Shown: one piece after another, positions 33,152-42,263 of the stretch
Position numbering within the stretch: position 1 is the stretch's first letter
Layout of the letters: each line of letters begins with the position of its first letter
From: Granulicella aggregans
GTDB taxonomy: Bacteria; Acidobacteriota; Terriglobia; Terriglobales; Acidobacteriaceae
Direction: 5' to 3'
NCBI RefSeq assembly: GCF_025685565.1
Contig: NZ_JAGSYE010000001.1
Location: 1,488,001 to 1,552,000 of the forward strand
Length of the DNA stretch: 64,000 bases
Made by a program: the position numbers and the translations under genes
The notes under the pieces: model-generated
What the model saw: only the letters and a program-made list of their open reading frames with translations
The model's database searches: none
What the model was told of the DNA's origin: nothing

Positions 33152-34129
33152 TTACTGGGAGAGCTGCTGCTGGCGGCCAGATACTCCCGGTCGCCACGTA
33201 ATCCCTTCGAGCCGCAGCGTCTTGTCCCCGGTATCCTTCAGCCCCGGGAACTCGGCCCGCCAGCGCACCATCTCCACCATGCACACCAGCGCATCGAAGC
33301 CGTCCTCGCTGCCCTCCGCCGCTGCCAGCACCTTCCGCGATATCCCGGCAAACGCTGCATCCGCCTTTCGCCGCTCCTCCAGATAAGCCTTCCGCGCCTC
33401 GGCGTTGCTCTTCTTCACCGCCCCGGTCAGCAGCCGTGTATACATCTCCACCAATAGCGGCATCGGCGCGTCCTCTCCAAGCTGCGCCGCCTCAAATGGC
33501 CACGTCCGGAACCCAGCCTCCCGCAGCTTCAGCAGCAGCGGCATCGCCCTAAGCGAGCCCGTCCCCACGCTCCCCGCCCCGCCGATCTGAAACGGAGACT
33601 TCGGCGTGATCCCCAGCACCGCCGCCGCCCGCTCCGGCTCCTCCATCAGCAGCTTCGGCGTGATCTTGTTGTCGACATCCGTGAACCGCATCATCCGCAT
33701 CAACCCCGCCCCGCAAAACTCCTCCGGCCGCCTTCCATGCCGCCGCGACCCCGCCTTGCCCCAGAACCGGTCGTCCGCGCAGTCGCGGTGCAGCCACTCT
33801 TCACCCTTGCCGTCGGCGACCTTCTTCCATAGCTCGAAGACCGTCCGGCAACGATGCTCCTTCAGAAACCACGCTGGATAGCTGAAGCAGCAGTCGATCC
33901 CCACCACCATCCGCGGCGTCTCCCGCGCTAGCTGGATCAGCCACTCGATCAGCACCTCCCGCGTCCGTCCCGCCTCCAGCACAACGCTCTCCTTACCGTT
34001 CTTCCCAGCAGACGCCGCCGTCCAAACCCCAGCCCAGATATGCCGCCGCTGCCCGGCCGCGTCCACCCGCCCCGACCAGTCGATCGCCACTACCCGCTCC
34101 GGTCCACTCAAATCGCTCAACCTCCTCAC
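33152..34129 (-). CDS. DUF429 protein (RNase H/RuvC-like fold)
   Basis: 325 residues. The opening ERVVAIDWSGRVDAAGQRRH gives the first acidic residue of the DUF429 fold, and PRMVVGIDCCFSYPAWFLKE supplies the second. The end region SEDGFDALVCMVEMVRW completes the acidic set expected of an RNase H-like nuclease fold. Members are predicted nucleases or phosphotransferases without a firmly known role. There is no signal peptide, so it is cytoplasmic. It is divergent from the porin gene. Confidence 0.85.
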   Translation of the reverse strand: MRRLSDLSGPERVVAIDWSGRVDAAGQRRHIWAGVWTAASAGKNGKESVVLEAGRTREVLIEWLIQLARETPRMVVGIDCCFSYPAWFLKEHRCRTVFELWKKVADGKGEEWLHRDCADDRFWGKAGSRRHGRRPEEFCGAGLMRMMRFTDVDNKITPKLLMEEPERAAAVLGITPKSPFQIGGAGSVGTGSLRAMPLLLKLREAGFRTWPFEAAQLGEDAPMPLLVEMYTRLLTGAVKKSNAEARKAYLEERRKADAAFAGISRKVLAAAEGSEDGFDALVCMVEMVRWRAEFPGLKDTGDKTLRLEGITWRPGVSGRQQQLSQ

Positions 34130-34189
34130 TTACGACTTCTTTATGACGATCCTACGCAGTCTTTATGCTTCACTGCCTACACTCGCCTT

Positions 34190-34215
34190 TAGCCGGTCGA
34201 GAGATCGACCGGCTA
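34190..34215 (+). promoter_or_regulatory. Perfect 11-base hairpin at the ribosome site of the porin gene
   Basis: TAGCCGGTCGA and TCGACCGGCTA flank a GAGA loop (GNRA type). The stem ends one base before the GAGG ribosome site (34217-34220) and nine before the ATG at 34225. No T run follows, so it is not a terminator. A 5' mRNA stabiliser, an RNA thermometer-like element or a protein site are possible. Confidence 0.6.
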
Positions 34216-34224
34216 TGAGGCCCC

Positions 34225-35871
34225 ATGAACCGCATCATCTCCAAGCTTTGCCGCTCCGTTGCGCCGCTGTTGCTTGCGCCCAGCCTGATCGCTCTCCCCG
34301 CCAGTGCCGCCACATTCGCTTTCGATACACCTGCCACTACGGCTGCTGCACTAAACGCCGACGGCACCCCAACCTCCACACCCGATAACGGCTTCTTCCA
34401 CCGCCTCGGTCGCGCCTATCTTGCCGACTGGGCCGGTCACGGCCCCACCACTGCCGTCCCTCAAAAGGACCGTCGTGGAACCCCCGGCCCGCTCTCTTCA
34501 CCGCCGTTCCCCGCCTCCGACTGGCCGATCGGCGGAACCGTCACCATCGGGGTCCCCGACGGTCAGACCTATCCGCTCATGCAGGCCATCAACCAGAACA
34601 AGGGAGTCAACAAGATCTACGGCTTCATTGAGATCGGTGCCAACGGCTCGACCAACAATAAAAGCAACGCCAGCAAGGGCATCCTCTCGAACTTCCCCTC
34701 CGCCTACGACGTGTACGCCAACACCGTCCAGCTCGATCAGGCCGTCCTCTACTTCGAAAGGCTTGAGAACACGGCCCAGACCGATCACTTCGACTGGGGT
34801 TATCGCCTCACCCTGCTCTACGGCACCGACTACCGCTTCACTACCTCGCACGGCATCCTCAGCCAGCAGCTTCTCCTCAAGAACTCCCAGTACGGTTTCG
34901 ACCCCGTCATGTTCTATCTGGAGGGCTACTTCCCAAAGGTCGCCAAGGGCATGACCGTCCGTGTCGGCCGCTACGTCTCGCTACCGGATATCGAAGCCCA
35001 ACTCGCTCCGAATAACTACACCTATTCGCACTCCATCCTCTACACCGTGGATTGCTACACCCAGGTTGGCGTGAACGCGACCGTGAAGCTCAACGACCAC
35101 TGGACGGTGCAGGGCGGAGTCTCTCCCGGCTGCGACACCGCGCCCTGGACCACCGACGCCAAGCTCACCGGCAACGCCTGCATCACCTACACCTGGTCGA
35201 ACGGCGGCGACGCCCTCAATAGCTGCGATAACTCCATCAACGATGGCAAGTACGCCTACAACAACCTCACCGCCTTCTACGAGACCTGGTACCACCGCAT
35301 CAGCCCCACCTGGCACACCGACACCGAGGCCTGGTACCAGTACATGAAAGACGTACCCAATATGTACTGGTACGACAGCGGCGGCCTCTACGCAAACTCC
35401 GCCGCAACGCCTTACCCCGAGATCACCGGCGGCGGCGTGAACCTGAACTTCGGCGCAGTCTGCCAGGACCCTCGTCTCCCGGCAGCGAAGCAGTCCACCC
35501 GCTGCTTCGCTCCCGAGTGGGCCATCACCAACTACGTCGAGCACAGCTTCTGGAAGAACCAGGCCTCGCTCAACATCCGCAACGAAGTCGTCGACGACAT
35601 CAAGGGCCAGCGCACCGGCACCCCCGCGTACTACGAGGAGCACATGGTCGGCTTCAACTTCTGGGCCGGCTCGACCATCACCTTCCGCCCGGAGGTGAGC
35701 TACACCCACGCCTTCGCTAAGTACGGCGTCACCGCCCTCAACATCTCCCCCGGAGCCGCGATCGCCAACCTCGAAAGCGTCACCCTCAACGGCCCCAAGG
35801 CGATCATTCCAACGGGCCTCGGCAAGACACAAGCCCTCACCTTCGCGACCGACATCATCTTCCACTTCTAG
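34225..35871 (+). CDS. Outer-membrane beta-barrel protein (porin-like)
   Basis: 548 residues with signal peptide (LLLAPSLIALPASAATFAFD). Many alternating aromatic strands follow (YGFIEIGANGS, FDWGYRLTLLYGTDYRFTTS, GVNATVKLNDHWTVQGGVSP, WHTDTEAWYQYMKDV), ending in FATDIIFHF with the C-terminal Phe expected of barrel assembly signals. The match is to the putative BBP2-like beta-barrel group common in Acidobacteriota and Planctomycetes. It lies in the outer membrane. The solute is unknown. Hairpin control at its start is described separately. Confidence 0.87.
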   Translation: MNRIISKLCRSVAPLLLAPSLIALPASAATFAFDTPATTAAALNADGTPTSTPDNGFFHRLGRAYLADWAGHGPTTAVPQKDRRGTPGPLSSPPFPASDWPIGGTVTIGVPDGQTYPLMQAINQNKGVNKIYGFIEIGANGSTNNKSNASKGILSNFPSAYDVYANTVQLDQAVLYFERLENTAQTDHFDWGYRLTLLYGTDYRFTTSHGILSQQLLLKNSQYGFDPVMFYLEGYFPKVAKGMTVRVGRYVSLPDIEAQLAPNNYTYSHSILYTVDCYTQVGVNATVKLNDHWTVQGGVSPGCDTAPWTTDAKLTGNACITYTWSNGGDALNSCDNSINDGKYAYNNLTAFYETWYHRISPTWHTDTEAWYQYMKDVPNMYWYDSGGLYANSAATPYPEITGGGVNLNFGAVCQDPRLPAAKQSTRCFAPEWAITNYVEHSFWKNQASLNIRNEVVDDIKGQRTGTPAYYEEHMVGFNFWAGSTITFRPEVSYTHAFAKYGVTALNISPGAAIANLESVTLNGPKAIIPTGLGKTQALTFATDIIFHF

Positions 35872-35897
35872 AGAATTTCGACCACAAAATCGGGTGC

Positions 35898-35937
35898 GGG
35901 TGCCCCACCCATGGCTCGCCTTTGGCCATGGGTGGGT
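35898..35937. repeat. REP-like hairpin, type A
   Basis: GGGTGCCCCACCCATGGC pairs with GCCATGGGTGGG across a short loop. Located just after the porin stop. Confidence 0.7.
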
Positions 35938-35971
35938 CTGCCACTGCATCATCCCCCCCAAAAAATCTGTC

Positions 35972-36006
35972 ATCCCGAGCGGAGCGCAGCGCAGTCGAAG
36001 GACCCC
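35972..36006. repeat. Dispersed hairpin repeat, type B
   Basis: GTCATCCCGAGCGGAGCGCA and following CAGTCGAAGGACC. Related to 26604-26640 and, inverted, to 49678-49736. Confidence 0.5.
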
Positions 36007-36099
36007 GGGACCGCCGACACCGCCCAAACCTTTCAGCCTCGCCCCCGCCAGATTCCCATTGCGCCTTCAAACCAGCAATGGGATACTCGGCGTACTTCC

Positions 36100-38628
36100 A
36101 TGAATCTCTTCATCTGCCGAGCAAGGCGAGCCTGCGCCCTTCCCCGGGTACGAAATCTCTCTGTCGCTCTCCTCCTACCCCTGCTCGGCGTTGCGGCAGC
36201 CCCCGCCCAACAACCAGCCAAGCAGCCCGAACTCGCCCGTCGCCCTGACCAACCCGTTAAAAACCCTCCACCACCGCCCCTCAAGGTACCCGAAAAGCTC
36301 GACCCAGCCCACGCCCCCAACGCAAGCAGCGTCTACCAGTCCCTACGCCTCCGCACGGTCAACGGCGAAGCCTTCACTGTCAGCCACTTCTCCTTTCAGC
36401 GCGACGCCGCCGTCTTCACCCTAGACTCCGGCACCGTCTACCTCTACGGCCCGGTAAGCGGCATCACCACCGGAGCGGTCTTTCTCGGCGAAGGCTCCAT
36501 CCATCTCGTCCCGCCCGACGCCATCGAGCGTCGCCAGCTCAAGAACGTCATGAAGACCGACGTCCTCGACCAGCACTTCACCAGTGCCGTCTTCGCCTTC
36601 ACCGACGCAACTGCGGCCGAACTCCTCAAGGGATCGAAAGGCACCGCCCCCGGCTCCGGCAACGCAGCCGGTCAAGGCGAGGAGATGCGCACGCTCTTCC
36701 GCCACGACCTCAAGTACGACCTCGAAGCCCGCCTGCTCGAAGACATGCCCGCGCCCGGCACCACGTCACAAAGCAAAGGCTCGTTCTTCGTCGCCGAGAT
36801 GAAGGGACCGCTCTTCTCCAAGCGCCTAATCTACATGGTCGATTCCCACGGCGCAATCGGCGTCGCCCCCGAAGAGGTCGCCCTGCTCACCTCCGCCGAC
36901 GGCACCTACGACATCGCCCTCGGCTTCCCGTCGGACGCCCAGCGCAAGCTCCCGCGTCCCTCCAACAACATCCCCTTCCGTACCACCCAGCAGACCATAG
37001 ACGCCACCATCGAGCGCAACGGCAAGCTTACCGCCACCGCTGTCACCGCCATCACCGCGGCAAAGGACGGCGTCTCCGTCCTTCCCCTCGAACTCTTCCC
37101 AACCCTTCGTGTCAGCGGTGTCTGGGGCCCAAACGGCGAGGCCCTTGATTTCATCCAGGAAGACAAACTCCGCGACGCGGACTTCGCCATTGTTCTCCAA
37201 AAGCCGCTCAAAAGCGGCGAGAGCATCCAGCTCACCACCACCTACTCCGGCAAGGAAGCCGTCCTCGACATGGGAAACGATAACTACTTCCTAGTCGCCC
37301 GCGAGAACTGGTACCCCAACATGCGCGGTGAGTTCGGCAACTACGCCTTCTACACCATGACCTTCCACACGCCGAAGACGGTCGAGGTCGTCGCCACCGG
37401 CAACCGCATCACCGAAAAGACCGACGGCAAGCAGCAACTCGCAGTCTGGCAGAGCATGACCCCGCTCGCCGTCGCCGGATTCAACCTTGGAGCCTTCCAG
37501 ACCAGCACCAGCGAGCGCAATAAGGACCTCCAGGTCATCAGCTACGCGAACACCGGCCTCGCCGACAACTACCACGGCCTCGCAAACTCCGGCATGGCCG
37601 TAGGCACCCTTTCGACCACCGGCATGCTCAAGCGCGCCACCTCCGAGGGCGACGCCGCCATCCAGATCTACACCGACTTCTTTGGCCCGCTCCCCTACGA
37701 CCACGTCTCGCTCACCCAGCAGACCGCCTGCAACTACGGCCAGAGCTGGCCCACCCTCGTCTATCTCCCCATCTGCTACTTCTGGGACTCCACCATCCAG
37801 CACCAGATCGGCGTCCTCGACGGCGACCCCAGCTACTGGAAGGTCGTCACCGCCCACGAGGTCGCCCACCAGTGGTGGGGTCAGACCGTCGGCTTCGCCA
37901 GCTACCGCGACCAGTGGATGAGTGAGGGCTTCGCCAACTTCTCCGCCTCGATCTTTCTCTTGCAGACCAACAAAACCAGCAAGGAGTACATGGACTTCTG
38001 GGCGCTGCTCCATCGCCGCCTGCTCGAGAAGAACGTCATGGGCTTTCGCCCCGTCGACGCCGGCCCCGTCACCATGGGCGCCCTCGTCAGCAACACCCGC
38101 ACCGGCAACGTCTACACCAACCTCGTCTACCCCAAGGGCGCCTTCATCCTGCACATGCTGGAGATGCAGTTCTACACCCCGCAGATGGGCGAAAAGCCCT
38201 TCAAGGCCGCCATGCAGGACTTCGTCAACTCCTACCGCAACCAGCCCGCCACCACCGAAGACTTCAAGGCCGTCATGGAGCGCCACATGACCGCTTCCAT
38301 GGACATCGACCACAACCACAAGCTCGACTGGTTCTTCAACGCCTACGTCTACGGCACCGAGGTCCCGAAGTACGACCTCACCTCCAGCTTCGAGACCAAA
38401 GACGGCGACACCATCGCCCACTTCAAGCTCACCCAGTCCAAAGTCTCTTCAGAGTTCGAGATGTCCGTCCCCATCTACATCGAGCTTGACGAGAAGAAGA
38501 CGATCTTCCTCGGCCACATGCCCATCAAAGGCTCTAACTCGATCGAGCAGACGGTCAACCTCGGCAAACTGCCCAACCCGCCCAAGCGCCTCGTCCTGAA
38601 CTACAACTATGACCTGCTCGCCGAGTAG
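36100..38628 (+). CDS. M1-family zinc aminopeptidase, exported
   Basis: 842 residues from the ATG at 36100 (MNLFICRARRACALPRVRNL). The frame is open to 35911, but that part is REP sequence. A signal peptide (VALLLPLLGVAAAPAQQ) is followed by a long N-terminal beta domain. The metalloprotease core is VVTAHEVAHQWWGQTVGFAS, with HExxH, then WMSEGFANF carrying the third zinc ligand. A helical C-terminal domain completes a gluzincin fold. It should remove N-terminal amino acids from peptides in the periplasm or outside. The usual exopeptidase GAMEN motif was not seen in standard form, so specificity may differ. Confidence 0.92.
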   Translation: MNLFICRARRACALPRVRNLSVALLLPLLGVAAAPAQQPAKQPELARRPDQPVKNPPPPPLKVPEKLDPAHAPNASSVYQSLRLRTVNGEAFTVSHFSFQRDAAVFTLDSGTVYLYGPVSGITTGAVFLGEGSIHLVPPDAIERRQLKNVMKTDVLDQHFTSAVFAFTDATAAELLKGSKGTAPGSGNAAGQGEEMRTLFRHDLKYDLEARLLEDMPAPGTTSQSKGSFFVAEMKGPLFSKRLIYMVDSHGAIGVAPEEVALLTSADGTYDIALGFPSDAQRKLPRPSNNIPFRTTQQTIDATIERNGKLTATAVTAITAAKDGVSVLPLELFPTLRVSGVWGPNGEALDFIQEDKLRDADFAIVLQKPLKSGESIQLTTTYSGKEAVLDMGNDNYFLVARENWYPNMRGEFGNYAFYTMTFHTPKTVEVVATGNRITEKTDGKQQLAVWQSMTPLAVAGFNLGAFQTSTSERNKDLQVISYANTGLADNYHGLANSGMAVGTLSTTGMLKRATSEGDAAIQIYTDFFGPLPYDHVSLTQQTACNYGQSWPTLVYLPICYFWDSTIQHQIGVLDGDPSYWKVVTAHEVAHQWWGQTVGFASYRDQWMSEGFANFSASIFLLQTNKTSKEYMDFWALLHRRLLEKNVMGFRPVDAGPVTMGALVSNTRTGNVYTNLVYPKGAFILHMLEMQFYTPQMGEKPFKAAMQDFVNSYRNQPATTEDFKAVMERHMTASMDIDHNHKLDWFFNAYVYGTEVPKYDLTSSFETKDGDTIAHFKLTQSKVSSEFEMSVPIYIELDEKKTIFLGHMPIKGSNSIEQTVNLGKLPNPPKRLVLNYNYDLLAE

Positions 38629-38692
38629 GGAAGTGAGCTAAGCTGGAACCGCAGCGCCCCCGGCCACGTATCTCCATCACGAAGGAGTTCCC

Positions 38693-38884
38693 GTGCTCAA
38701 ACTGTTACTCTTCTGCATCCTGATCGTCTTCTGCTGGCCGCTCGCCCTGCTGGCTGTGGTTCTCTATCCGCTGATCTGGCTCATCCTGCTACCCTTCCGC
38801 CTTGTCGGCATCGTCTTCGAAGGCGTCTTCGACCTCATCGGCGCCCTCTTCTCCCTCCCCGGCCGCCTCGTCCGCGCGCTGTAA
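38693..38884 (+). CDS. Small membrane protein (63 residues)
   Basis: GTG start at 38693 with AAGGAG seven bases upstream. Sequence almost wholly hydrophobic: LKLLLFCILIVFCWPLALLA, VVLYPLIWLILLPFRLVGIV, then FEGVFDLIGALFSLPGRLV. Two or three membrane spans. No function known. It follows the peptidase by 64 bases in the same direction. Confidence 0.75.
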   Translation: MLKLLLFCILIVFCWPLALLAVVLYPLIWLILLPFRLVGIVFEGVFDLIGALFSLPGRLVRAL

Positions 38885-38917
38885 TACTGCGCGTTTAAAG
38901 TTGCCGTAACGACGCTC

Positions 38918-39027
38918 GGGTGCCCCATCCATGGCTCGCTTTTGGCCATGGTTGGGAACGTAAGACGCTCAGGAAGATATTCTCGGCCGGGTAACCCATA
39001 TCTGGCAGCTTCATCGCCGGATCTGGG
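38918..39027. repeat. Composite REP-like element: two hairpins in tandem
   Basis: First hairpin 38918-38963 (GGTGCCCCATCCATGGC with GCCATGGTTGGG, then ACGTAAG). Second 38991-39027 (CCCATATCTGGC with GCCGGATCTGGG). Same order and orientation as 26679-26778. Confidence 0.75.
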
Positions 39028-39064
39028 ACCCTATCGCCAAGGACTAGCCCTTCGTTCGCAACCT

Positions 39065-39616
39065 CTAAAACTGCGGCAGATCATCCTCAAACTCCTCCTC
39101 CACCGGCACCTCCACCTTCCAGCTCCTCAACAGCTTGAAGATCGCCGTAGAGCTGAACCCCGCCCGCATCAGCCGGTTCATCACCCGCACCGTCTCCTTC
39201 TGCGCGTCCGCGCCCGAAGGCTGCTTCATCCGTTTCTTTTCGCAATAAGCCCGGGCCAGCGCTACCTCATCGACATCCTCATACGCCGTCGCAATCGTCG
39301 AAGCGACCAGCTCCTTCGATATCCCCTTCTGAGCCAGGTCCTGCTGCACCCGTCGCTTGCCGAACTTCTGGTTCTCCTTGCGCAGCCGCGTGTAGTCCGC
39401 CGCAAACCGGTCGTCCGACAAGTATTTGAGATCGATCAGCCGAGCCACCACCGCGTCCATTGCCGCCTCGCCCGCCTCACCTTCCTCGGCGCGGTTCCGC
39501 ATCAGCCGCCGCAGATCGCGCACCGTTCGCATCTTCCGCGCCAGCGTGCCTACGGCGTACTCAAACAATCCCGCCTCGCCTACCGGCTCCCGCTTCTTTG
39601 GCCTCTGAAACCCCAT
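39065..39616 (-). CDS. recX: RecX-family regulator of RecA
   Basis: 183 residues made of the tandem three-helix repeats of RecX: LFEYAVGTLARKMRTVRDLR, VVARLIDLKYLSDDRFAADY, KFGKRRVQQDLAQKGISKEL. RecX binds RecA filaments and limits recombination and SOS induction in the cytoplasm. No recA neighbour is in view, so the gene stands alone, as it often does outside proteobacteria. An acidic tail (VEEEFEDDLPQF) is slightly longer than usual. Confidence 0.93.
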   Translation of the reverse strand: MGFQRPKKREPVGEAGLFEYAVGTLARKMRTVRDLRRLMRNRAEEGEAGEAAMDAVVARLIDLKYLSDDRFAADYTRLRKENQKFGKRRVQQDLAQKGISKELVASTIATAYEDVDEVALARAYCEKKRMKQPSGADAQKETVRVMNRLMRAGFSSTAIFKLLRSWKVEVPVEEEFEDDLPQF

Positions 39617-39698
39617 ACCTAATCCTTAACAACGCGAAGCGGTATACAAGTCACGAAGTGACCGCCGCCCGCGTAGGGCGCCCGTCCGGCAGGACAGA

Positions 39699-41930
39699 TC
39701 ATTGCTTCGTCTCCGCATACTTGCCCGAGTGCGTCCACTGATCGCACCAGTCCCCCACCGTCTCGTACCAAAGCTTCGAGTTCTGCGGCTTAAGAATCCA
39801 GTGCCCCTCATCCGGGAAGTAGAGCATCTTGCTCGGCACACCCAACCGCTGCAGCGCCGTAAACAGTTGGAAACCCTCCGACACATCCAGCCGATAGTCC
39901 TTCTGCGAATGGATCACCAGCGTAGGCGTCTTCGCATTCTGCACGCTCAGCATCGGCGACCACTTCCTAAAAGGGTCCTCGGCAATCGGCCCCGAAGCGT
40001 ACTTCCAAGGCTGCCCCGGCTCGCTCGAACCCGGCCGCCGGAACTCCCACTCGTTGAACCACATCTCCTCGGTCGACCCATACGCGCTCTGCGGGTTGAA
40101 CATGCCGTCATGCGTCACGATGCAGGCGAAGCGGTTCGTATGCGTCAGAATCCAGTCTGCCATGTACCCGCCATAGCTCGCACCCAGAGCGCACTCCCGC
40201 GTCTTGTCGATGAACGGATACTTCGCCTCTGCGTAGTCAAGCCCCTTCATCAGATCGACATAAGGCTTGCCGCCCCAGTCGCCGTTCACGCCATCGATAA
40301 ACGCCTGCCCATAGCCAGTCGACCCGCGCGGATTGATCATCACCACTACATACCCGGAGGCAGCCATCAACTCCGCGTTCCAGCGATAGCTCCACGCATC
40401 GCCCCACGCCCCCTGCGGCCCGCCGTGGATCAGGAATTTCAACGGGTACTTCTTTGCCGGATCGAAGTTGGGCGGACGGATGATGAAGCCTTGAACCTTA
40501 GTGCCTCCCGCGCCGGGGAACCAGAAAGACTCCATCTTCGGGAGATCAAGCTGCGACAACAGCGTGGCATTCACGTCTGGGAATGCGTGGTCTCCCGTAA
40601 TCCCGACACACGCAATTTCGCGCGAGTCGCAATGCCCAACGGACTTCTTGACCAGCTGGGCCGGGGAATCTGCCGTCATTCGTGTTGCGACAAGCTCGGT
40701 TCCTAAATTTGAGAGGCGAATGTCTCCGTACTCTCCAGGCCCAAGCTCCAGCGTGTTCTTGTAATCGTCGGGAGCATTGGCATACCCGGTGACAAAGATC
40801 GGCTCTTCACCCTCTTTCGCGCTGGTCAGGTAGAACTGGTTCTCTTTCGTCCAGACGAACTCGTCAATCCAGCCGTCGAACTTGGGAAAGAGCTCCTTCG
40901 TCGTCTTTGCCTCGCGGTCATAAAGCATCAACCGGAACCGATCTGACTCATACCCCGCCCGCGCCTGCGACCTGAATGCTAGAAACTTCCCATCAGGCGA
41001 ATACGCTGGCCCATCGTCGCTCCCCGGCGAGGTCGAGATCTTCTTCGGCGACCACCCTTTGGAGCTGTCGCTCTGGGGCTCCGTACCAGTCGCATCATGC
41101 TGCGTCACGTCAATCGTGTAAATCTCGTTGTTCGTGCTCGCCGCGGGCACTTTGTCCGGGTTGAGCACGAAGGCGAGTTCCTTCGAATCAGGTGCCCACG
41201 CATATCCGACAGGCCCGCCCAGAGAGAATGTCGGAGCGATCACATCCTTACCCCAGTCCTCCACCGGCGTCAGGTCGAAGATGTATCCGGCGCGGCTCAC
41301 ATGCAGCATCAGGATGTGCGAGCGCTTGGCCCCCTGGAAGTGGTCCCAGTGCCGGTAGAGCAGCGAATCGAACACCAGCGCCTTGGTCGGCGCGCGGCTG
41401 GACTCGGTCTCCGCCTTCTGGTTGCAGCTCTCGTCGAAGAGCACTCCCTTCGAGCACTCCGGATACACGTCGCTGGTAAACGCCATCGACTTCCCGTCCG
41501 GGCTCCAGACCGGCGCATCCGCCTCGGTCACGATATGCGTCAGCTCGACCGCGGGAATCAACCTGCCCTTCTTCTCATCCCACGCCGAAAGATAAAGCTG
41601 GCCCTTCGCAACGAAGACGACGCGCGTCGCGTCGGGCGAAAACCTTGCCTCCGATTCCCCCGCGCCGTTGGTCAGCTGAACCTCCTTCGCGCTGCCGTCG
41701 GCGGGAACCACCCACAGGTGGCTGGTCTTGCTATTCCGCGCAAGATCCACATCCACAACAGAAAAGATCACCCACTTGCCCGACGGCGAGATCTGCGGAT
41801 CGCTCACGCGCTTCATCCGCATCATGTCTTCAAACGTCATGGGATGTTTGGGGGTACGGCGTTCGATCGGTGCCTGGGCAAAGACGGAGGTGCTGGCCGC
41901 CGCAAGAAGGAGAAGAGCGATGAATCTCAT
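39699..41930 (-). CDS. S9-family prolyl-oligopeptidase-like serine peptidase, exported
   Basis: 743 residues with a signal peptide (IALLLLAAASTSVFAQA). The N-terminal half is a WD-like beta-propeller (DPQISPSGKWVIFSVVDVDL, SEARFSPDATRVVFVAKGQL, GPAYSPDGKFLAFRSQ). The C-terminal alpha/beta hydrolase has ECALGASYGGYMADW with the nucleophile Ser, HSQKDYRLDVSEG with the Asp and FPDEGHWILKPQN with the His. This is the dipeptidyl/acylaminoacyl-peptidase branch, cutting short peptides in the periplasm. The start is divergent from the gene at 42264, and the parS sites lie between them. Confidence 0.95.
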   Translation of the reverse strand: MRFIALLLLAAASTSVFAQAPIERRTPKHPMTFEDMMRMKRVSDPQISPSGKWVIFSVVDVDLARNSKTSHLWVVPADGSAKEVQLTNGAGESEARFSPDATRVVFVAKGQLYLSAWDEKKGRLIPAVELTHIVTEADAPVWSPDGKSMAFTSDVYPECSKGVLFDESCNQKAETESSRAPTKALVFDSLLYRHWDHFQGAKRSHILMLHVSRAGYIFDLTPVEDWGKDVIAPTFSLGGPVGYAWAPDSKELAFVLNPDKVPAASTNNEIYTIDVTQHDATGTEPQSDSSKGWSPKKISTSPGSDDGPAYSPDGKFLAFRSQARAGYESDRFRLMLYDREAKTTKELFPKFDGWIDEFVWTKENQFYLTSAKEGEEPIFVTGYANAPDDYKNTLELGPGEYGDIRLSNLGTELVATRMTADSPAQLVKKSVGHCDSREIACVGITGDHAFPDVNATLLSQLDLPKMESFWFPGAGGTKVQGFIIRPPNFDPAKKYPLKFLIHGGPQGAWGDAWSYRWNAELMAASGYVVVMINPRGSTGYGQAFIDGVNGDWGGKPYVDLMKGLDYAEAKYPFIDKTRECALGASYGGYMADWILTHTNRFACIVTHDGMFNPQSAYGSTEEMWFNEWEFRRPGSSEPGQPWKYASGPIAEDPFRKWSPMLSVQNAKTPTLVIHSQKDYRLDVSEGFQLFTALQRLGVPSKMLYFPDEGHWILKPQNSKLWYETVGDWCDQWTHSGKYAETKQ

Positions 41931-41981
41931 CGCGCAAGTCTAAACGACACGTCCATACTCGTGGTGCCATAACCTACCTGG

Positions 41982-42013
41982 CCGTCATTCTGAGGCTTAG
42001 CCGAAGAATCCCC
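41982..42013. repeat. Dispersed repeat, type B fragment
   Basis: GCCGTCATTCTGAGGCTTAG followed by CCGAAGAATCCC, a short member of the family that in longer copies forms a hairpin. Confidence 0.45.
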
Positions 42014-42079
42014 GCGTTTCGCTTGTAGCGCCTCAAATGTCTGGCATGTCCATGCCTAAGAAAACCGGTAAAAACCGAA

Positions 42080-42095
42080 TGTTCCACGTGGAACA
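42080..42095. promoter_or_regulatory. parS: parS site 1 (ParB binding)
   Basis: TGTTCCACGTGGAACA, a perfect 16-base palindrome identical to the parS sequence used by chromosomal ParB in many phyla. It lies in the intergenic region upstream of the S9 peptidase. Confidence 0.88.
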
Positions 42096-42120
42096 TCTCA
42101 AGTCTGCTGCACTCTAGCAA

Positions 42121-42136
42121 TTTTCCACGTGGAACA
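42121..42136. promoter_or_regulatory. parS: parS site 2 (one mismatch)
   Basis: TTTTCCACGTGGAACA, one base from the perfect site and 41 bases away from it. Two close sites make a chance occurrence very unlikely. Confidence 0.83.
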
Positions 42137-42263
42137 TTCGCCCGAAACTCTTTATTTTTGCGGGAGAATCCGCGCATTTACTCCGCTAAGCGTCTCCGGG
42201 GAACATTTCACAGGTCTGGCCGTCTATTCTTAACGTCAGATGTGCGAAGAAGTGGGGTTCAAG

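Noticed and set aside
35911..36099. Longer N-terminus of the M1 peptidase
   Set aside because: The upstream codons translate REP sequence and would hide the signal peptide that begins at 36100.
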